Assembly (NCBI GenBank): GCA_002434335.1
Contig: DJJW01000089.1
Location: 50,653-68,151, forward strand
Reading direction: 5' to 3'
DNA from: Lachnoclostridium sp. UBA6558
GTDB lineage: Bacteria; Bacillota; Clostridia; Lachnospirales; Lachnospiraceae
DNA: 17,499 nt
In this document: in pieces, positions 14,797-17,499 of the stretch
How the letters are laid out: each line of letters begins with the position of its first letter
How positions within the stretch are numbered: the first letter of the stretch is position 1
The notes under the pieces: generated by a model
Seen by the model: only the letters and a program-made list of their open reading frames with translations
What the model was told of the DNA's origin: nothing
The model's database searches: none
Made by a program: the position numbers and the translations under genes

Positions 14797-15243
14797 ATGA
14801 GAATTATGGGATTGGATTACGGCTCTGTAACAGTTGGAGTCGCAATTAGTGATGAACTGCTGATAACGGCACAAGGTATTGAGACCATTAATCGTAAGCA
14901 GGAAAATAAATTAAGGCAAACCTTAGCCAGAATTGAAGAAAGGATTAAGGAATACAATGTTGATCGTATTGTTTTGGGTTACCCAAAGAATATGAACTAT
15001 ACCATTGGAGAGCGTGCATTGAAATCAGAAGAATTTTCAGAGATGTTAAAGCGAAGAACCGGACTGCCGGTAATTCTCTGGGATGAAAGACTGACTACAG
15101 CAGCAGCCAATCAGACTTTAATACTTGGTGATGTCAGAAGAGAAGACAGAAAATCAGTAATTGATAAACTGGCAGCTGTACTGATACTTCAGGGATATCT
15201 GGACTATTTAAGCAACAAGCTTAAGTATGACCTGCCTGACTAA
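14797..15243 (+). CDS. ruvX: RuvX/YqgF family RNase H-fold nuclease
   Basis: The YqgF/RuvX family has an RNase H-like fold. The E. coli member is implicated in 16S rRNA 5'-end processing, and family members also resemble Holliday junction resolvases. The 148-residue protein has the catalytic-site motifs: MGLDYGSVTVGVA with Asp7, VLGYPKN (59-65), WDERLTT with Asp96 (95-101) and VIDKLAAVLIL with Asp123 (121-131). ATG 14797 gives the standard MRIMGLDYGS beginning, and an upstream in-frame stop at 14782-14784 prevents a longer protein; ATG 14806 is a possible alternative. The gene lacks a normal ribosome binding site. It lies 89 bases after ireB and 29 bases before the DUF1292 gene, the usual Firmicute trio. 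Confidence 0.95.
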   Translation: MRIMGLDYGSVTVGVAISDELLITAQGIETINRKQENKLRQTLARIEERIKEYNVDRIVLGYPKNMNYTIGERALKSEEFSEMLKRRTGLPVILWDERLTTAAANQTLILGDVRREDRKSVIDKLAAVLILQGYLDYLSNKLKYDLPD

Positions 15244-15272
15244 CCTAATACAGGTACAACAGGAGTTGTAAC

Positions 15273-15548
15273 ATGGAAGAACAGAAAAATCAAGTGACCT
15301 TTATTACAGAAGATAATGAAGAAGTCCAGTTTAATGTAATTGAGCAGACAAAATTAAATGGATACACCTATCTACTGGTAACAGACTCTCAGAGCGAGGG
15401 TGATGACGGTGTGGCTTATATCTTAAAGGATATGTCTGCCGAAGGGGATGAAGCATCCCTATATACAATTGTAGAAGATGAAGAGGAAATGAATCTGATA
15501 GCGGATATCTTTGAAGAGCTGTTAGAGGATGTTGAATTTGAATCATAG
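15273..15548 (+). CDS. DUF1292 family protein (YrzB-like), unknown function
   Basis: A small, very acidic protein of 91 residues with the DUF1292 pattern: VTFITEDNEEVQFNVIEQ near the start, YTYLLVTD, AYILKDM, then an acidic C-terminal helix (IADIFEELLEDVEFES). No signal peptide or membrane segment is visible, so it is probably cytosolic. The biochemical role of the family is not established. AGGAG at 15261-15265 lies 7 bases before ATG. It follows ruvX by 29 bases and completes the ireB-ruvX-DUF1292 set conserved across Firmicutes, which suggests a shared transcript and perhaps linked function. No clear terminator follows. Confidence 0.92.
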   Translation: MEEQKNQVTFITEDNEEVQFNVIEQTKLNGYTYLLVTDSQSEGDDGVAYILKDMSAEGDEASLYTIVEDEEEMNLIADIFEELLEDVEFES

Positions 15549-15552
15549 ATAA

Positions 15553-15589
15553 TTGATCCGTTAACACGGGGATTATATAGAAATATTAA
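15553..15589 (+). promoter_or_regulatory. Possible promoter(s) for the Fur-family gene
   Basis: Two overlapping candidates are visible: TTGATC (15553-15558) with TATAGA (15576-15581), and TTAACA (15561-15566) with TATTAA (15584-15589), each with 17 bases between. Either would give a leader of about 95-105 bases. I cannot choose between them by eye. Confidence 0.35.
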
Positions 15590-15650
15590 TAATAAAATGT
15601 AATGAAAACGATATAAAGGTGCAATATTTAGTTAGATGAAAGATTTCAGC

Positions 15651-15666
15651 GATAATATTACTTATC
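15651..15666. promoter_or_regulatory. Fur-box-like dyad upstream of the Fur-family gene
   Basis: GATAA (15651-15655), six bases, TTATC (15662-15666) forms an inverted repeat made of Fur-type half-sites, 25 bases before the start codon. The spacing is 3 bases longer than in the classical 7-1-7 Fur box, so this is only a suggestion of autoregulation. Confidence 0.25.
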
Positions 15667-15691
15667 TATGGAAGCGGAAAGGTGATTGAAA

Positions 15692-16153
15692 ATGCCTGAT
15701 AAAAAAGATCGGTTTAAAATGCTGTTAAAAGAGAAAGGCCTTAAGGTTACCACCCAGCGAGTTGATATATTGGAGGCCTTAGAGATGAGACCGGATAAGC
15801 ATTTAACAGCTGAAGAAATTTACGAGATTGTAAAAGAGAAGAATCCGGATATCGGATTAGCTACAGTATACAGGACAATTCAGTTATTAGCTGAATTGAA
15901 CCTTATTGATAAACTGAATTTAGGTGACGGGTTCATACGTTATGAAATTGGCAATAGGGATGAGGACAGAAAAGGTCATCATCACCATCATCTGATATGT
16001 TTAAGTTGTGGAAATGTATTGACTTTCGAAGGAGATCTTTTGGATACCCTTGAAAATCAAATACAAAAATCCATGAGCTTTGAAGTGGTAGATCATGAGG
16101 TAAAGCTGTTCGGTTATTGCAAAGAATGCTCAGCTGAAAGAAAAAAAGAATAA
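15692..16153 (+). CDS. Fur-family metal-dependent transcriptional regulator
   Basis: A 153-residue regulator of the Fur/Zur/PerR superfamily. The N-terminal winged helix covers about 1-85 with TQRVDILEAL (21-30), LTAEEIYE (38-45) and the recognition segment IGLATVYRTIQLL (54-66). The dimerisation and metal-binding part has five consecutive histidines at 96-100, LICLSCGNVLTF with Cys103 and Cys106, and GYCKECS with Cys143 and Cys146. The two CxxC pairs form the structural zinc site. The His-rich block before LICL resembles Fur more than PerR or Zur, but iron, zinc or peroxide sensing cannot be fixed from sequence alone. ATG 15692 is chosen because AAAGGTG (15678-15684) is 7 bases upstream; a TTG at 15686 is too close to that site. 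Confidence 0.93.
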   Translation: MPDKKDRFKMLLKEKGLKVTTQRVDILEALEMRPDKHLTAEEIYEIVKEKNPDIGLATVYRTIQLLAELNLIDKLNLGDGFIRYEIGNRDEDRKGHHHHHLICLSCGNVLTFEGDLLDTLENQIQKSMSFEVVDHEVKLFGYCKECSAERKKE

Positions 16154-16173
16154 TCCTGTAAAATCAAATCTAA

Positions 16174-16202
16174 TTAAATATTCCATGCACTTTAAATATA
16201 AT
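16174..16202 (+). promoter_or_regulatory. Possible promoter of the RNase J gene
   Basis: TATAAT (16197-16202) is a perfect -10 box; TTAAAT (16174-16179), 17 bases upstream, is a weak -35 box. Transcription would start near 16209, leaving a leader of about 33 bases before the TTG start codon. Confidence 0.45.
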
Positions 16203-16241
16203 GGACTTTATTACATAAACTAACCATTGGAGGTGCATTGT

Positions 16242-17499
16242 TTGAAAGAAGAAAATACAATAAAAAAGGGAGTCAAGGTTATCCCTTTAGGCGGATTAGA
16301 ACAAATTGGTATGAACATCACTGCTTTTGAATATGAAGACAGTATAATAGTAGTAGATTGCGGTTTGTCCTTTCCGGAAGATGATATGCTGGGAATTGAT
16401 TTGGTAATACCGGATGTTACTTATTTGAAAGAAAACATAAGCAAAGTAAAGGGTTTTGTTATTACTCACGGACATGAAGATCACATTGGATCTTTGCCGT
16501 ATATCTTAAGGGATATTAACGTACCCATTTACGCTACAAAGCTTACCATCGGCATTATTGAAAATAAATTAAAAGAGCATAACTTATTAAAATCCACGAA
16601 ACGAAAAGTGATAAAATACGGACAGTCCATAAATCTTGGCGTATTTCGTATTGAATTTATCAGAACCAATCACAGTATAGCAGATGCTGCTGCACTTGCT
16701 ATCTTTACCCCCGCAGGACTTATTATCCATACGGGAGATTTTAAGGTTGATTATACTCCGGTATTTGGAAGCACAATTGATTTGCCACGTTTTGCAGAGC
16801 TTGGTAAAAAAGGTGTACTTGCTCTTATGTGCGACAGTACCAATGTTGAAAGACCGGGATATACCATGTCTGAGAGGACAGTTGGTAAGACCTTTGACAA
16901 TATCTTTGCAGAAAATAATAAAAACAGGATTATTGTCGCCACCTTCGCTTCTAATGTTGACCGTATCCAGCAGATTATTAATTCAGCTGACAAGTATGGA
17001 AGAAAAGTAGTAGTGGAAGGACGAAGTATGGTAAATATTATAGCAACAGCCTCAGAGCTTGGATATATTACCATGCCGAACAACATCATGATTGATATTG
17101 AGCAGATGAAAAACTATCCTGATGAGAAGCTTGTATTAATTACTACAGGCAGCCAGGGAGAAGCTATGGCTGCACTTCCCAGAATGGCAGCTTCAATTCA
17201 TAAAAAGATATCCATTAAACCTGGTGATACAGTTATTTTCAGTTCTACCCCCATACCGGGAAATGAAAAATCAGTATTTAAGGTAATCAATGATCTCTCC
17301 ATGAAGGGAGCAAAGGTTATTTTTCAGGATACCCACGTATCCGGTCATGCCTGCCAGGAAGAAATCAAGCTGATTTATGCATTGACAAAACCCAAATATG
17401 CTATTCCTGTTCACGGTGAGTACAGACATCTCATCAAGCACAAGGAAGTTGCACAGACTATGGGCGTTCCCAAGGACAATGTATTTGTTATTTCCTCCG
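16242..17499 (+). CDS. rnj: Ribonuclease J, 5' part; gene cut by the right edge
   Basis: RNase J is a metallo-beta-lactamase-fold exo- and endoribonuclease central to mRNA decay and rRNA 5'-end maturation in Firmicutes. The frame is open from TTG 16242 to the window end, giving 419 residues of a protein normally near 555. The N-terminus has VIPLGGLEQIGMN and VVDCGLSFPEDD. The zinc-binding motif is THGHEDHIGSLPYI (His76, His78, Asp80, His81). Later come HTGDFKVDYTP, CDSTNVERPG with the beta-CASP region, ITTGSQGE, and TPIPGNE, followed by DTHVSGHA and the histidine in PVHGEYRHL. TTG is chosen because GGAGG at 16229-16233 lies 8 bases upstream and no in-frame ATG occurs before the catalytic domain begins. 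Whether it is the J1 or J2 paralogue cannot be told here. Confidence 0.95.
   Translation, partial: MKEENTIKKGVKVIPLGGLEQIGMNITAFEYEDSIIVVDCGLSFPEDDMLGIDLVIPDVTYLKENISKVKGFVITHGHEDHIGSLPYILRDINVPIYATKLTIGIIENKLKEHNLLKSTKRKVIKYGQSINLGVFRIEFIRTNHSIADAAALAIFTPAGLIIHTGDFKVDYTPVFGSTIDLPRFAELGKKGVLALMCDSTNVERPGYTMSERTVGKTFDNIFAENNKNRIIVATFASNVDRIQQIINSADKYGRKVVVEGRSMVNIIATASELGYITMPNNIMIDIEQMKNYPDEKLVLITTGSQGEAMAALPRMAASIHKKISIKPGDTVIFSSTPIPGNEKSVFKVINDLSMKGAKVIFQDTHVSGHACQEEIKLIYALTKPKYAIPVHGEYRHLIKHKEVAQTMGVPKDNVFVISS

Noticed and set aside
16684..17010. 108-codon open frame on the + strand
   Set aside because: It is out of frame inside the RNase J gene, whose own frame is open across the whole stretch with the catalytic motifs in order.

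Overview
The window is an AT-rich stretch of bacterial chromosome (about 40% GC by eye) from a low-GC Firmicute, most likely a clostridium of the Lachnospiraceae type. This assignment is inferred from the gene order lepA-hemW-hrcA-grpE-dnaK-dnaJ-prmA-rsmE, a perfect CIRCE operator, IreB and RNase J genes, mixed ATG/GTG/TTG starts with strong AGGAGG sites, and a histidine-less HPr-like protein. I see no insertion sequence, phage gene, CRISPR array, tRNA or rRNA. Almost every gene is on the + strand; the only convincing - strand gene is the small HPr-like one at 12414-12647.

Region 1 (1-2478): the 3' part of lepA (elongation factor 4) runs in from the left edge. A spacer with a long imperfect inverted repeat follows, then hemW (radical-SAM heme chaperone family). 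Region 2 (2479-7718): the class I heat-shock cluster hrcA-grpE-dnaK-dnaJ. A sigma-A-type promoter precedes hrcA, and a perfect CIRCE lies just downstream of it, so HrcA should repress its own operon. A second perfect palindrome built on the same TAGCACT core overlaps the -35 and -10 boxes. dnaJ seems to have an additional promoter of its own. Region 3 (7719-12066): protein and RNA modification genes: prmA (ribosomal protein L11 methylation), rsmE (16S rRNA m3U1498), a NifS/IscS-type cysteine desulfurase and thiI (tRNA 4-thiouridine). The ThiI lacks a rhodanese domain, and the adjacent desulfurase is the likely sulfur donor.

Region 4 (12067-12915): a 347-base convergent intergenic stretch full of hairpins, including two tandem - strand terminators, then the HPr-like gene on the - strand and a divergent AT-rich spacer. 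Region 5 (12916-15548): mtaB (tRNA ms2t6A37 methylthiotransferase, with an extra acidic segment), then the conserved trio ireB-ruvX-DUF1292. ruvX has no ordinary ribosome binding site, and an AT-rich palindrome abuts its start codon. Region 6 (15549-17499): a Fur-family metal-dependent regulator and the 5' part of a ribonuclease J gene that starts with TTG and runs off the right edge.

Most of the window is conserved housekeeping DNA for protein quality control, ribosome and tRNA modification, and RNA turnover. I found no clearly new multi-gene system. The points most worth checking are the second palindrome at the hrcA promoter, the HPr-like protein that has lost its phosphorylatable histidine but kept the regulatory serine region, the structured convergent intergenic region, and the unusual ruvX start.
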